DNA from: Dietzia lutea
GTDB taxonomy: Bacteria; Actinomycetota; Actinomycetes; Mycobacteriales; Mycobacteriaceae
Length of the DNA stretch: 64,000 bases
NCBI RefSeq assembly: GCF_003096075.1
Contig: NZ_CP015449.1
Coordinates: 3,527,001-3,591,000 of the forward strand
Reading direction: 5' to 3'
Every line of letters starts with the position of its first letter. Position 1 is the first letter of the stretch. Made by a program: the position numbers and the translations under genes. Below, piece after piece: positions 7,789-17,049 of the stretch. The notes under the pieces were generated by a model. That model worked only from the letters and a program-made list of their open reading frames with translations, made no database searches and had not been told where the DNA came from.

Positions 7789-10227
7789 TCACCATCCGCC
7801 GATGATCCGCTCGAGCCGCACACCGTCGCCGTCGCCTCCCACGCCGTGGACCCCGACGCCCGCCGCGGCGATCGATCGCGCTGCGGGAGGGCGCTCGCCC
7901 CACTCCTGCTCTCGCGCCAGGGCCCGGGAGCTGCGAATGCTCGCGAGGGTGCGCCCCTCGTCGTCGTCCAGGGTCACGCTCCCCTCGGGTGGGCACAGGG
8001 CGCGCAGCCGCCGCGCGTCGAGCGCCCCGAGCGCACAGGGACGGTGGATGTCGACGAGGACGGGGGGACGACGACGAGGTCCCGCCACCGGCGTCCCCGG
8101 TCGCCACCACGGGCTGCGCGGGCGGAGGTCCACGCGTGAGTCGTCGGCGAAGAGCGCGGCGATCACGGCGGCGTCGGGGGTGGCGGGGTCGACGGTCACC
8201 GCGACATCGCCCCAGGTGAGCAGGGATGCGCAGGTGGCGGCGGCCGTGCCGGTCCCGCCGAACGCCGGGTCGGCGGCGTGGACGTGGACGGCGATCGAGG
8301 GCAGCGCGTAGATCCCGCCGGCCGGCCGGGTGAGCGTCGACGCGATGAGCGGGGCCAGGCGTGCGGTCTCGGCGTTCTTCTGGGCGAGGTGGTCGGAGTC
8401 GTTCGAGCGCCGGCCCGCGTCGGCGCGGTCGGTCCCGGGTCGCTCGCCCGAGTCGGCGCGGCCGGACCAGTCGGGGCCGTCGTGCCAGGCCACGGCGTCG
8501 GGGACGTACAGCAGGTGGCCGCCGGTCTGTTCGCAGCGCCAGGCGAGGTCCCAGTCCTCGCCGCCGTAGCCGACGATGTCCGGATCGAAGCCGCCGGCCA
8601 GGTCGTAGAGGCGGCGGTGCAAGCCGCACACGGCGGACAGCACGCCGCGCCACAGGTCCTCGCCCCGGGTGAGGTTCGCGGTTTCAGCGTAGTAGCTGGC
8701 CGGCCACTCGGGGTCCGAGAGAACCTCGGTGGGCTCTACGGCTGTCGCGAGATCCGGGAAGCGCCCGTACCGACGGCGCCCCACCACCAGCAGGTCGGGC
8801 CGGCCCTCCAGCGCCTCGCACATCGCGGCGACGTAACCGGGCCCGGGGACGGTGTCCCCGTCGAGGAAGAGCAGGAGCTCACCGTCGCCGGCCTCCGCAC
8901 CCAGGTGGCGTGCGGCGGAGGCACGGAAACCGCGATCGTCCTGCCGCACGACGGTGACCCCGGGCGGGACCGTCGGCGGGGTGGGCGAGCCGTCGTCGGC
9001 GACGATCACCCGCGGCGCGCCCCGGTGGTCGAGCCCGGTCTGGCCGCGAAGGGCGGCGAGGATCCGGTCGAGCATGCGCTGGTCGCGGTAGTACGGGATG
9101 ACCACGTCGATGCCGCCGCGCACGGAGGTGCTCGGGGTCATGCGAGCCCCCCCGGTTCCCGCCGGCCACTGCGCCCACGCCGCGCGGTACGCGCGTCCGA
9201 GCTCCTCGATCCCCGGCGGCGGGGGCGGGATGCGTGTGGGCAAGGGATCGTCGAGCAGTCGCCGCAGGACGTCGGCGAGGTCGGTGCCGTCGGTGATGAG
9301 CAGGGAGCCGGGGCGGTCGTGTTCCATCTCGCGGATGTAGTCCGAGTCCCAGACCAGGGGGCGGCGCCCGGCCGCGGCCCACGTGCCGAGCGACCCGGAC
9401 GCCGACACGTTGCGGAACAGGGCGACGGGCACGGTCACCTCGCCGAGGGCGCGGGCGAGGTCCTCGTCGTCGACCCGTCCCGTCACCTCGGCGCGCCCGC
9501 CGGCGGCGCGGACGGTCTCCAGCGCGGCCTCGACGTAGTCGTCGTGCCCGTCGGCGGGAGCGCCCAACAGCCGTAGAACGACGTCGACGTCGCCCTCCGC
9601 CGCGAGGGCGGCGACGGCCTCGGCGACCACGTCGACGGCCTTGCCCGGGTGCAGGAACCCGAACACCCCGACCGACCGCGCGTCAGGGCTGAGGTCGGCG
9701 GGCGGCCCGAGGTCGGGGACGGGCAGCGGGATGACGGCGTCGACGGCGATGCCGGCGTCCGCGCAGAGGCGCCGCTCGTGCTCGGAACCCGCCACGACCA
9801 GGCCGGCGGCCCGGGCGATGCGCTGGTAGGCGCGAGTGCGGCGGCGGCACCGCTCGGCTCCCTCCGCGGGCTGGGGCACGTCGTGGAGGGTCACGCCGAC
9901 GGGCCGGTCCGCGGCGAGCGCCTCCACAGCCGTAGCGGCCTCGTCGGGCGTGCGGCCGAACAGCGGGTCAGTGATGTGCAGGTGCACGGGCACGCGCGCC
10001 CGCCCGGCCAGCGCGGCAGGTAGCCCGGCCACGGCGGCGACCTCGAGCACCGGCGTGCCCGCGGCGCGCGCGCTGTCCACGGCGAAGCGGGTCACCCCGT
10101 GCTCGGACGGGCCGAGGGCGATGGTCAGCGGGGCCCCGGGTCCCGGGGCGGCGTCATGCTGGGCGGCGGGGCTCGCAGCGGCGGGGTCTGCGGCGTTGTT
10201 CGCGGCGGCGTCCTTCGGCGCGGTCAT
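7789..10227 (-). CDS. multi-domain glycosyltransferase (GT4-like + GT2/7C + third region)
   Basis: An 812-aa fusion. Residues ~30-355 are a GT-B-like unit (ALGPSEHGVTRFA start, VFGFLHPGKAVDVV hinge, LFRNVSASGSLGTWAA near the C-end). Residues ~372-585 are a GT-A domain: VVIPYYRDQRM, DDGSP at 411, DGD at 456-458, and the 7C motif GGFDPDIVGYGGEDWDLAW at 545-563. Residues ~640-812 (VHVHAADPAFGGTGT..., VLVDIHRPCAL) match nothing I recognise and are absent from the single-domain paralogues nearby. A proline run (PPPPPG, 335-340) and a charged segment (590-620) look like linkers. Start ATG 10227 overlaps the WcbI-like stop. It probably adds two successive sugars; the third region may be another transferase or a binding domain. 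Confidence 0.75.
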   Translation of the reverse strand: MTAPKDAAANNAADPAAASPAAQHDAAPGPGAPLTIALGPSEHGVTRFAVDSARAAGTPVLEVAAVAGLPAALAGRARVPVHLHITDPLFGRTPDEAATAVEALAADRPVGVTLHDVPQPAEGAERCRRRTRAYQRIARAAGLVVAGSEHERRLCADAGIAVDAVIPLPVPDLGPPADLSPDARSVGVFGFLHPGKAVDVVAEAVAALAAEGDVDVVLRLLGAPADGHDDYVEAALETVRAAGGRAEVTGRVDDEDLARALGEVTVPVALFRNVSASGSLGTWAAAGRRPLVWDSDYIREMEHDRPGSLLITDGTDLADVLRRLLDDPLPTRIPPPPPGIEELGRAYRAAWAQWPAGTGGARMTPSTSVRGGIDVVIPYYRDQRMLDRILAALRGQTGLDHRGAPRVIVADDGSPTPPTVPPGVTVVRQDDRGFRASAARHLGAEAGDGELLLFLDGDTVPGPGYVAAMCEALEGRPDLLVVGRRRYGRFPDLATAVEPTEVLSDPEWPASYYAETANLTRGEDLWRGVLSAVCGLHRRLYDLAGGFDPDIVGYGGEDWDLAWRCEQTGGHLLYVPDAVAWHDGPDWSGRADSGERPGTDRADAGRRSNDSDHLAQKNAETARLAPLIASTLTRPAGGIYALPSIAVHVHAADPAFGGTGTAAATCASLLTWGDVAVTVDPATPDAAVIAALFADDSRVDLRPRSPWWRPGTPVAGPRRRPPVLVDIHRPCALGALDARRLRALCPPEGSVTLDDDEGRTLASIRSSRALAREQEWGERPPAARSIAAAGVGVHGVGGDGDGVRLERIIGGW

Positions 10228-11087
10228 CGCAGCCCCAGCAGGTCGACGCGGTCGGCGTGGCGGCGCAGGCCCTCCTTGACGACTCCCGGCGTGGCCGCGT
10301 ACCAGGCCAGATGCGCGTCGATGATGTCCTGAGTGCGCACCGGCGCGCCGTCGACGAACCAGTCGCCGCCGGATCCGGCCACCCCGAGTGCGCGGGCGAC
10401 GGCCGGCTCCACGGGCGCGCGCGTGGCGCCGAGGGGCTCGCGGTCGCCTATCTGCGGCGGGGCGGTGAGCATCCCCGCGGGCAGCCGCTCGAGGATGCGG
10501 TCGAACACCGTGGCCAGTGTGCGCCGGTCGGGGTGGTTGATGGTGTGCCAGTGCGGGACGCCGTCGAGCAGGTCCGAGGCGACCAGCGTGCCGTGCGCTT
10601 GCTCGCGGACCCGCAGGGCCTCGACCGAGTCGCAGGCGGCGGCCCGGGCCTGCTCGGCGGTCGGCGCGGCCTCGAGCACGCCGCGGTCGCCGGTCGCGGC
10701 GGCGAGGATCGTGCGCAGGTCGTGGTACGGCGCGAGTGGCGGGGCCAGCGACCGGTCGCGGGGCGGTCGGACCAGCACCTGGTACGGGTGCAGACCGGCG
10801 TAGCGCAGGACGGGGACGAGAACGACCGTCGCCGAGGGCGGTAGCAGCGCGGCGAGCTGGTGATGCCCGAGCGGCAGGTCGCGGTAGTCATCGCGGACGG
10901 GCTGGATGATCAGCACGTCCGTGCGCGCGAGGTCGGCGTGCAGACCCGGCAGGTCGGCGGCGGTCATCTCGTACACCGGCCGCACGTCGACGACCCGGAC
11001 CTCGTCCGAGGCGCGCAACAGGTCGCGGTAGACGTCGGCCTGGCAGTTGCCGATCACCATGACGGTCGGCCGGTCGCGGGTGCTCAC
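10224..11087 (-). CDS. WcbI-like polysaccharide biosynthesis protein (putative acyl/acetyltransferase)
   Basis: A 287-aa protein with the opening PTVMVIGNCQADVYRDLLR, the family mark of WcbI-type capsule proteins, followed by DVLIIQPVRDDYRDLPLG and a GDREPLG-containing C-terminal part. WcbI proteins bind CoA and are proposed to acylate capsular sugars. GTG 11087 is chosen because the conserved fold starts right after it; ATG 11132 is an in-frame alternative but would leave almost no room for the divergent promoter. First gene of the leftward glycosyltransferase operon, 59 bp from the divergent GT gene. Confidence 0.7.
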   Translation of the reverse strand: MSTRDRPTVMVIGNCQADVYRDLLRASDEVRVVDVRPVYEMTAADLPGLHADLARTDVLIIQPVRDDYRDLPLGHHQLAALLPPSATVVLVPVLRYAGLHPYQVLVRPPRDRSLAPPLAPYHDLRTILAAATGDRGVLEAAPTAEQARAAACDSVEALRVREQAHGTLVASDLLDGVPHWHTINHPDRRTLATVFDRILERLPAGMLTAPPQIGDREPLGATRAPVEPAVARALGVAGSGGDWFVDGAPVRTQDIIDAHLAWYAATPGVVKEGLRRHADRVDLLGLR

Positions 11088-11146
11088 CGCGTCGACAGTA
11101 GTAGGCCCGGGATCGCCGCTCCGGGGGCGCATGGCACGGTGTCGAG

Positions 11147-12313
11147 GTGAACTCAGGCGTCTCCCCCGCCCCGTCGATGCGGGTCCGCTCGGTGCCCGCC
11201 GGGCACGATTACGTCCGCCACGCCCTCGGGCCCGCCGCCGATGTCGTCGTGCTCGACGACCCGGTGCTGGACCCGGCCGAGCCCGCCCGCTGGTGGCCAC
11301 ATCCGGCGCTGGAGGCGGCAGAGCGGACCGAGGTCCTCGACGATGCCGATCTCGTGCACGTGCACTTCGGGTACGAGCACCGCTCGCCCGGTCAGATCGC
11401 CGAGTTCGTCGCGGCACTGCGGGCGCGGGCGATGCCGCTGGTGGTGACCGTCCACGACCTGACCAACCCGCACGAGCCGGACCCCGCCGCCCATCTCGAG
11501 CGCACCGGTCATCTCGTCCGCGGAGCCTCCGCCGTCCTCACGCTGACCGTCGGCGCCGCCGCTGAGATCCGGGAGCGATGGGGCGTCGACGCGCAGGTCG
11601 TCCCGCATCCTCGCCTCGTACCGGCCGCGGTCACCGAGCCGCTCCGCCGCGAGCGCGACGAACGCGTCCGCCGAGAGGACCTGGCCGCACGAGCCGAGCA
11701 CGTGCCAGCCGACGGCAGCCCCGAGCGAGTCCGCACGGTGGGCGTGGTGCTCGGCTCACTGCGTGCGGGCGTCGCGGCCGAGGAGCTGCTGCCCGCGCTC
11801 GCCGACGCACTGCCGCGGGGCGCCCGGCTGGTCGTGATGGTCCGCGCCGATGCCCTCGCCGCCGCCCGCGATCCCCGCCACCCGCGGCACGCCGACGCGC
11901 TCGTGCTCGACCGCCTCTCCGCGCGCGCCGATATCGAGGTGCGGGCGCACGACCACCTACCGGAGGCCGCCCTGTGCGCCGCCCTCGCCGGGTTCGACGC
12001 CCTCGTGCTTCCGCACCGCCACGGCACGCATTCGGGCTGGCTGGAGCTGTGCCGCGACCTGGGTCTGCCGCCTGTGGTGCCGCGCATCGGGTATCTGGTC
12101 GAGCAGTGGGGCCACGACGTCGCCTCGTACGACCCCGGGTCACCTGACATCGCCGAGCTCCGGGCGGCACTGGACACCGCACTCGGCAGCCCGCCGGTCC
12201 CCGCGCGCTCGCCGGACGCCGAGGACGCCGCCGTCGCGGCCGTCCACGCCGCGATCTACCGCGCAGCGCTGAAACTCCCCCAGGTCGCTGACGCCAGAAA
12301 CCGGCGTCTGTGA
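11147..12313 (+). CDS. GT-B glycosyltransferase-like protein
   Basis: A 388-aa protein divergent from the WcbI-like gene and probably part of the same locus. It reads as a diverged GT4: VHVHFGYEHRSP and PLVVTVHDLTNPHEP in the N-terminal half, then a C-terminal half with VGVVLGSLRAG and FDALVLPHRHGTHSGWLELCRDLGLPPVVP, which matches the end of the nucleotide-sugar site but has the usual E-x7-E reduced (SGWLELCRDLG). The GTG at 11147 is the only good start; its ribosome site is weak. Catalytic competence is uncertain. Confidence 0.65.
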   Translation: MNSGVSPAPSMRVRSVPAGHDYVRHALGPAADVVVLDDPVLDPAEPARWWPHPALEAAERTEVLDDADLVHVHFGYEHRSPGQIAEFVAALRARAMPLVVTVHDLTNPHEPDPAAHLERTGHLVRGASAVLTLTVGAAAEIRERWGVDAQVVPHPRLVPAAVTEPLRRERDERVRREDLAARAEHVPADGSPERVRTVGVVLGSLRAGVAAEELLPALADALPRGARLVVMVRADALAAARDPRHPRHADALVLDRLSARADIEVRAHDHLPEAALCAALAGFDALVLPHRHGTHSGWLELCRDLGLPPVVPRIGYLVEQWGHDVASYDPGSPDIAELRAALDTALGSPPVPARSPDAEDAAVAAVHAAIYRAALKLPQVADARNRRL

Positions 12314-12332
12314 CCACTCGCCGCGCGCGGCG

Positions 12333-13010
12333 TCAGCCCTGCTGCCGGCGGACCATCTCCCCGATCCACTCGGGCACGTACGGCGAGGTGCAGCCGCGCG
12401 GCGTCGGGTAGTCGCGCAGCACCCCCAGCCGCTCACCGATCTCCAGCGCCCGCCCGCGCAGCTCCGGGTGGTGGATGCCGATCTGCGCCAGGCAGGTGTT
12501 CATCCCCCATTGCAGCCGCTCGTGGGCGTCGGCCATCTCGGCCTCGATGACGTCCAGCAGACCGGACAGGTCCAGCCCCTCGGGCTTCTTGACCACGCGG
12601 TCGGCGGTGAGCGCCCAGCCGGCGGAGGCCACGACCGGGTCGGGATCGTCGAGCCACGCGACGCGCAGGTCCTCGGCGTGCGGGCCCTTCATCACCACGT
12701 AGCCGACGAGCCAGTCGTGGACCTTCCGCGTGCGGGCCTGGCGCAGCATCGCGTCGAGTTCGTCGGCGGAGAACTCCTTCGGGCGGCACACGAGGATCGC
12801 CAGCAGCCGCGCGGCCGAGTCGCCGGTGGCCCACAGCTCGACCGCCAGGGGCTGGTCCTTCTTCACCCGCTTGGCCACCGCCCGCAGCGCCGTCAGGTTG
12901 ACCCCGTGGTCGTCCCCGTGTCGGGAGTTGACCTCCCGGATCCGGGCGTCCTCGAGCTCGGCGAGCTCGGCCATCACCTCGTCGAGCGTCGGCGTTGTCG
13001 TCGTCGTCAT
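12333..13010 (-). CDS. DNA alkylation repair protein (AlkD-like HEAT-repeat family)
   Basis: A 225-aa all-helical protein resembling the PF08713 AlkC/AlkD family, HEAT-repeat proteins that excise alkylated purines. Recognisable elements are AKRVKKDQPLAVELWATGDSAARLLAIL (the N-terminal helix pair) and KVHDWLVGYVVMKG followed by DDPDPVVASAGWAL (the central helices). The start ATG 13010 lies 81 bp from the divergent start of a pyrimidine-dimer glycosylase-like gene, so two DNA-repair genes probably share a control region. Its 3' end converges on the GT-like gene with a 19-bp gap. Confidence 0.75.
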   Translation of the reverse strand: MTTTTTPTLDEVMAELAELEDARIREVNSRHGDDHGVNLTALRAVAKRVKKDQPLAVELWATGDSAARLLAILVCRPKEFSADELDAMLRQARTRKVHDWLVGYVVMKGPHAEDLRVAWLDDPDPVVASAGWALTADRVVKKPEGLDLSGLLDVIEAEMADAHERLQWGMNTCLAQIGIHHPELRGRALEIGERLGVLRDYPTPRGCTSPYVPEWIGEMVRRQQG

Positions 13011-13091
13011 GGTCTCGTCCCTTCCCCTCCGGGCGCGCCCGCCGCCACGCACGCCGGCCCCCGCCGCGCGGCCGTCCCTATACTCGCCGGG

Positions 13092-13526
13092 GTGCGCCTG
13101 TGGAGCATCCATCCCGACCTGCTCGACCGCGCCGCGCTCGTCGCCGGGTGGCGCGAGGGGCTCCTGGCCCAGAAGGTACTCCGCGGGATGACGAAGGGCT
13201 ATCGCGCGCATCCCCAGCTCGAGCGGTTCCGCACGCTCGCCGACCCGGTCGCGGGGATCGCCACGTGGCTCCACGGTCTCGCCGACGCCGCCGACGCGCG
13301 CGGCTACCGCTTCGACCGCACGCGCGTCGTCCTGCCGCCCGGGCCCGAGCGCCTGCCGCTCACCGACGGCCAGCTCGCGCTGGAGTGGGCGCACCTGCGG
13401 GCCAAGGTCATCGAGCGCGATCCGCCGTGGCTGGACCGGCTCGCCGCCCCGCGGCCGCACCCGATGTTCGACCTGATTCCGGGCCCGGTGGCGGCCTGGG
13501 AACGCGCTGACCTGCTCGAGGAGTGA
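13092..13526 (+). CDS. pyrimidine dimer DNA glycosylase-like protein (Pyr_excise family)
   Basis: A 144-aa protein with the family opening (M/V)RLWSIHPDLLDRAALVAGW, then LLAQKVLRGMTKGYRAHPQLERF. These are the marks of the PF03013 family, related to T4 endonuclease V, which cuts at UV-induced dimers. GTG 13092 sits at the conserved N-terminus. The stop overlaps the next gene by 4 nt (GTGA). Activity on dimers is inferred from the family; several actinobacterial members are uncharacterised. Confidence 0.7.
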   Translation: MRLWSIHPDLLDRAALVAGWREGLLAQKVLRGMTKGYRAHPQLERFRTLADPVAGIATWLHGLADAADARGYRFDRTRVVLPPGPERLPLTDGQLALEWAHLRAKVIERDPPWLDRLAAPRPHPMFDLIPGPVAAWERADLLEE

Positions 13527-14776
13527 CCGTGCCCCGACCCACCCGCGTCCCGCTGCCCGCGCTCGTCGCGCCCGCCGCGGCGTCCACGGTGCTCGCGCTT
13601 CGCCCGATCCGTCGGCCGTTCGCCGCCGCCACCGCGGGGTGGGTGGCGAGCCTGCCGGCGCTCGAGATGCCGCTGCACATCGGCGCGCTCGTGAGCGCGA
13701 CCACGGCGAGCGCGCTGGGCCGCCGGGAGCGGCATCCGTCCGACCTGGTGGGCGCGGGGATGGCCGCGCTGACCTGCGCGGGGCTGGGGGTCGTGCTCGC
13801 GCGCCACCTCGCCGCGCGGCCCGTCCTGGACCGCGCGCTGCGGGAGCGGGCGCCAGGGGACGGTGCGCTGCAGGTCGGCACGGAGGGGCGCGGTACGGCG
13901 ACGGCGACGAGCCCCGCCCCTCGCCACCGCACGCCCTGGCCGACGGTGCTGGCCCGTCCGTGGCCGCTGCCGCCGCACGGGGTGCGCGCCCGCCGGGGCA
14001 TGGTCTACGGACCGGACCCCGTGGCGAACCGGCTCGATCTCTACACTTGTGCAAGCACTCGTCCTGATGGCGCCGGCGGGGTTGGCGCCGGGTCTCGCGC
14101 GGACGGTGCCGGCGCGGGGTCGGGCGGGGTGCGCGGCGTGCTCGTCCACATCCACGGCGGCCACTTCCGCGCGGGCGCACCGAGCCGCGAGTCCCGCGCG
14201 ATGCTGTTCGACCACGCCCGCCGCGGCTGGGCCGCCATCAGCGCGACCTACACCCTGTCGCCCACCCCCGAGTCGGGCTTCCCGCAGCACCTGGTGGACA
14301 TCAAGCGGCTTATCCACTGGATCCGCGCAGAGGGGCCGTCGCACGACATCCCGGCCGATGCGCCGATCGTCGTGGCGGGCAGCTCGGCCGGCGCCCACAT
14401 CGCGATGATGACCGCGCTGACCGCGAACGATCCACGCTTCCAGCCCGGCTTCGAGCACGTCGACACCACGCTGGCCGCGGCGGTCGGGCTCTACGGGTAC
14501 TACGGGCGGCTGGGCAGTGCGACCCGGGACGTCTCGGACCCCGTGCGGCACCCGGCGTCGGGGGCACCGCCGGTGGCGATCATCCACGGAACGCTGGACA
14601 CGTACACGCCGGTCAAGGGCTCGCGGCGGCTCGTGCGGCACCTGCGCGCGGGGTCGCCGAACCCGGTGATCTACGCCGAGCTGCCCGGCGCGCAGCACGG
14701 CTTCGACGCCGTGCGCTCGCCGCGCTACCTCGCGGTGGTCGACGCGGTCGCCCGGTTCACGGACCGGTACGCCTGA
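13523..14776 (+). CDS. alpha/beta hydrolase (esterase/lipase, HSL-like)
   Basis: A 417-aa hydrolase. Residues ~200-417 are the catalytic fold: oxyanion motif HIHGGHF (HGG 211-213), nucleophile elbow GSSAG with Ser288, acid Asp359 in HGTLDTYTP, and His392 in AQHGFDA. Residues 1-110 hold two to three hydrophobic spans, so the enzyme is likely membrane-anchored. Residues 178-203 are a Gly/Ala-rich insertion before the catalytic domain ([17 protein letters not shown]...), which neighbouring hydrolases lack. Coupled by a 4-nt overlap to the glycosylase gene. Substrate unknown; short- to medium-chain esters are likely for this family. Confidence 0.8.
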   Translation: MTVPRPTRVPLPALVAPAAASTVLALRPIRRPFAAATAGWVASLPALEMPLHIGALVSATTASALGRRERHPSDLVGAGMAALTCAGLGVVLARHLAARPVLDRALRERAPGDGALQVGTEGRGTATATSPAPRHRTPWPTVLARPWPLPPHGVRARRGMVYGPDPVANRLDLYTCASTRPDGAGGVGAGSRADGAGAGSGGVRGVLVHIHGGHFRAGAPSRESRAMLFDHARRGWAAISATYTLSPTPESGFPQHLVDIKRLIHWIRAEGPSHDIPADAPIVVAGSSAGAHIAMMTALTANDPRFQPGFEHVDTTLAAAVGLYGYYGRLGSATRDVSDPVRHPASGAPPVAIIHGTLDTYTPVKGSRRLVRHLRAGSPNPVIYAELPGAQHGFDAVRSPRYLAVVDAVARFTDRYA

Positions 14777-14835
14777 GCGCTCCGGCCGGTAAGGTCCCAC
14801 TCACGGTGAGGACATCATCGACCCGAGGAGACTCC

Positions 14836-15273
14836 ATGCCGCTGACCGGAGAATACGAACCAAGCCCCAGCGAATGGGTGCGCACGCAGGTCGAACAATA
14901 CGAACGCACCAACGGGGACGAGGCCTCGGACTTGGGCGGGATCCCGGTCGTCATCGTCACCACGGTGGGCAACAAGTCCGGCAAGCTGCGCAAGACGCCC
15001 CTCATGCGCGTAGAACACGACGGCGCCTACGCGCTGGTCGCCTCCCAGGGCGGCGCGCCCACTCATCCGTTCTGGTACTGGAACATCGCCGCGAACCCGC
15101 ACGTCGTGGTGCAGGACATGGATCGGGTCGGCGACTACACCGCCCGCGAGGTCACCGGCGCCGAGCGCGACGAATGGTGGGCGCGTGCGGTGTCGGTGTA
15201 CCCCGACTACGCGGACTACCAGGAGAAGACCGATCGGACGATTCCCGTGTTCGTCGCCGAGCCCCGTGGATAG
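14836..15273 (+). CDS. deazaflavin (F420)-dependent nitroreductase family protein (Ddn-like)
   Basis: A 145-aa split-beta-barrel flavin/deazaflavin reductase. The [18 protein letters not shown] stretch and the [17 protein letters not shown] stretch are the Ddn-family hallmarks of F420 binding and the active-site tyrosine/tryptophan region. ATG 14836 follows GAGGAG by 5 nt. An LLM-type F420 enzyme lies 1 kb downstream in the same direction. Native substrate unknown; menaquinone reduction is reported for mycobacterial homologues. Confidence 0.85.
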   Translation: MPLTGEYEPSPSEWVRTQVEQYERTNGDEASDLGGIPVVIVTTVGNKSGKLRKTPLMRVEHDGAYALVASQGGAPTHPFWYWNIAANPHVVVQDMDRVGDYTAREVTGAERDEWWARAVSVYPDYADYQEKTDRTIPVFVAEPRG

Positions 15274-15315
15274 GGTCGGCGCGGACGGGAGCCGCAGCCC
15301 TCAGGAGTCCGCCGC

Positions 15316-16245
15316 ATGAGCAGGACGGCGATCGTGCTCGGCTGCGGCGGCACCATCGGGGCCGCCTGGGCGATCGCGGCCATGCACGCCCTGACCGAGC
15401 AGACCGGCGTCGACCCGCGCGAAGCGGACGTCATGCTCGGCACCTCCGCGGGCGCCGAACTCGTCACCATGCTCGCCGGCGGGGTCTCCGTCGGGGAACT
15501 GGTCGACATGCAGTACGGCCGGGCGACCGACCCGAGGCTGCGGGACCACATCGCCTCCACTCCGCCCAGCGTGCCGCCGCTGCCGCGGTTCCCCCTCCTC
15601 AACCCGGGCCTCCTACGCAAGCGCGCCGGGCTGGCCGGCCTCACCGGCATCGCCCCCACCGGACGCGCGGACGCGGGGTGGCTGCAGCGACTCGCCGAGC
15701 AGTTCGAGGTCGGCGCCTGGCTGCCCCACCCCGCCGCCCGGATGGTGGCCTACGACGTCCGCGCCGGGGAGCGGGTCGTGTTCGGCGCGCCCGGCTCCCC
15801 CATCGCGACCGTCGGCGAGGCGCTGCGCGCCTCGTGGGCGACGCCCGGCTGGATGCCGCCGGTGCCGATCGGTGACCGCATCTTCGTCGACGGCGGGATG
15901 GGCTCGACCGCCTCGGTCGACCTCATCGCCCCCGAGGAGGCGGACGTCATTTACGTCATCGCCCCCATGGCGTCGGCACCGGGCGTCCGCATCCCCGGAC
16001 CCGGTGGCTCGCTCGAGTACCGGATGATCCGCCGCCCGATGTCGACCGTCCTGCACGCCGAGATCGCCACCGTCCGCGCCCGCGGCACGACCGTCGTGCC
16101 GATCCTGCCGACCCCCGCCGACCTCGCCGGCCTGAGCGCGCACTTCATGAACGGCGCGCGCCGCACGCAAGGTTTCGAGCACTCCATGACCACCGCCCCC
16201 GACACGGTCCGCGCGGCGCTCGCGGCCAACGGGGCCGGGGTGTGA
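15316..16245 (+). CDS. patatin-like phospholipase
   Basis: A 309-aa lipid acyl hydrolase with a Ser-Asp dyad. The glycine-rich oxyanion loop is GCGGTIGAAW near the N-terminus, the nucleophile elbow is LGTSAGA (Ser at about residue 44) and the dyad Asp lies in FVDGGM at about residue 196, where the usual DG(A/G) is kept. No signal peptide or transmembrane span is seen, so it acts in the cytoplasm or at the inner membrane surface. Starts 42 bp after the Ddn-like gene and may be cotranscribed with it. Confidence 0.85.
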   Translation: MSRTAIVLGCGGTIGAAWAIAAMHALTEQTGVDPREADVMLGTSAGAELVTMLAGGVSVGELVDMQYGRATDPRLRDHIASTPPSVPPLPRFPLLNPGLLRKRAGLAGLTGIAPTGRADAGWLQRLAEQFEVGAWLPHPAARMVAYDVRAGERVVFGAPGSPIATVGEALRASWATPGWMPPVPIGDRIFVDGGMGSTASVDLIAPEEADVIYVIAPMASAPGVRIPGPGGSLEYRMIRRPMSTVLHAEIATVRARGTTVVPILPTPADLAGLSAHFMNGARRTQGFEHSMTTAPDTVRAALAANGAGV

Positions 16246-16263
16246 CAGGGCAGACTCCGCGGT

Positions 16264-17034
16264 ATGCGACTGGGTATTTCGACTCCGGTGGTCACCGTCT
16301 ATCCACCGACCGCGTCCGCGTGGGAACACTCAGCGGGGATCGAGGACATCGCCCGCATCGCGGTGGCCGCCGACGAGCTCGGCTTCCACCACCTCACCTG
16401 CAGCGAACACGTGGCGGTCCCCACCGAGACCGCCGCCGTACGCGGCGGAACCTACTGGGATCCGCTGGCCACGTTCGGCTACCTGGCCGCCCGGACCACC
16501 CGCATCCGGCTGGCCACCCAGGTCCTGGTGCTGGGCTACCACCACCCCCTGGAGATCGCCAAGCGCTACGGGACGTTGGACGCGGTCAGCGGCGGACGGG
16601 TGATCCTCGGCCTCGGGGTGGGCAGCCTCAAGGAGGAGTTCGAGCTCCTCGGCGCGCCGTTCAACGACCGCGGTGCACGGGCCGACGACGCACTCGCCGC
16701 GCTTCGCGCCTCCCTCTCGGTCCCGGAGCCGGAGTATCACGGCCGGTTTCACGACTACTCAGCCGTGATCGTCAGGCCGCACGCCATCCAGGACCGGGTA
16801 CCGCTCTGGATCGGCGGGCGGACCCGGCGGTCCCTGCGGCGGGCGCTCGACCACGGCGACGGGTGGGTGCCGTTCGGACTGACCCTCCCGGAACTGGAGT
16901 CGATGCTGGCCGGCGCGGCCGAGGCGCTCTCGCGCGACGCCTCCCACTACTGCGACCAGCTGGCGCGGCTCCGCGACCTCGCCGCCGGCGAGGGGCACGA
17001 GTTCGGGCCGGTCAGCGGGCCCAGCGGCGGGTGA
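16264..17034 (+). CDS. LLM-class F420-dependent oxidoreductase
   Basis: A 256-aa luciferase-like TIM-barrel protein. It has the family opening MRLGISTPVVTVYP, the RIRLATQVLVLGYHHPLEIAKRYGTLD strand-helix region and the GRVILGLGVGSLKEEFELLG phosphate-binding region of F420/FMN enzymes. It is shorter than the usual 280-340 aa, mainly at the C-terminus after the WIGGRT motif. Follows the patatin gene by 18 bp and converges with the glutaminase gene at a 15-bp gap. Substrate unknown. Confidence 0.8.
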   Translation: MRLGISTPVVTVYPPTASAWEHSAGIEDIARIAVAADELGFHHLTCSEHVAVPTETAAVRGGTYWDPLATFGYLAARTTRIRLATQVLVLGYHHPLEIAKRYGTLDAVSGGRVILGLGVGSLKEEFELLGAPFNDRGARADDALAALRASLSVPEPEYHGRFHDYSAVIVRPHAIQDRVPLWIGGRTRRSLRRALDHGDGWVPFGLTLPELESMLAGAAEALSRDASHYCDQLARLRDLAAGEGHEFGPVSGPSGG

Positions 17035-17049
17035 GCGCCACGGGGACGG

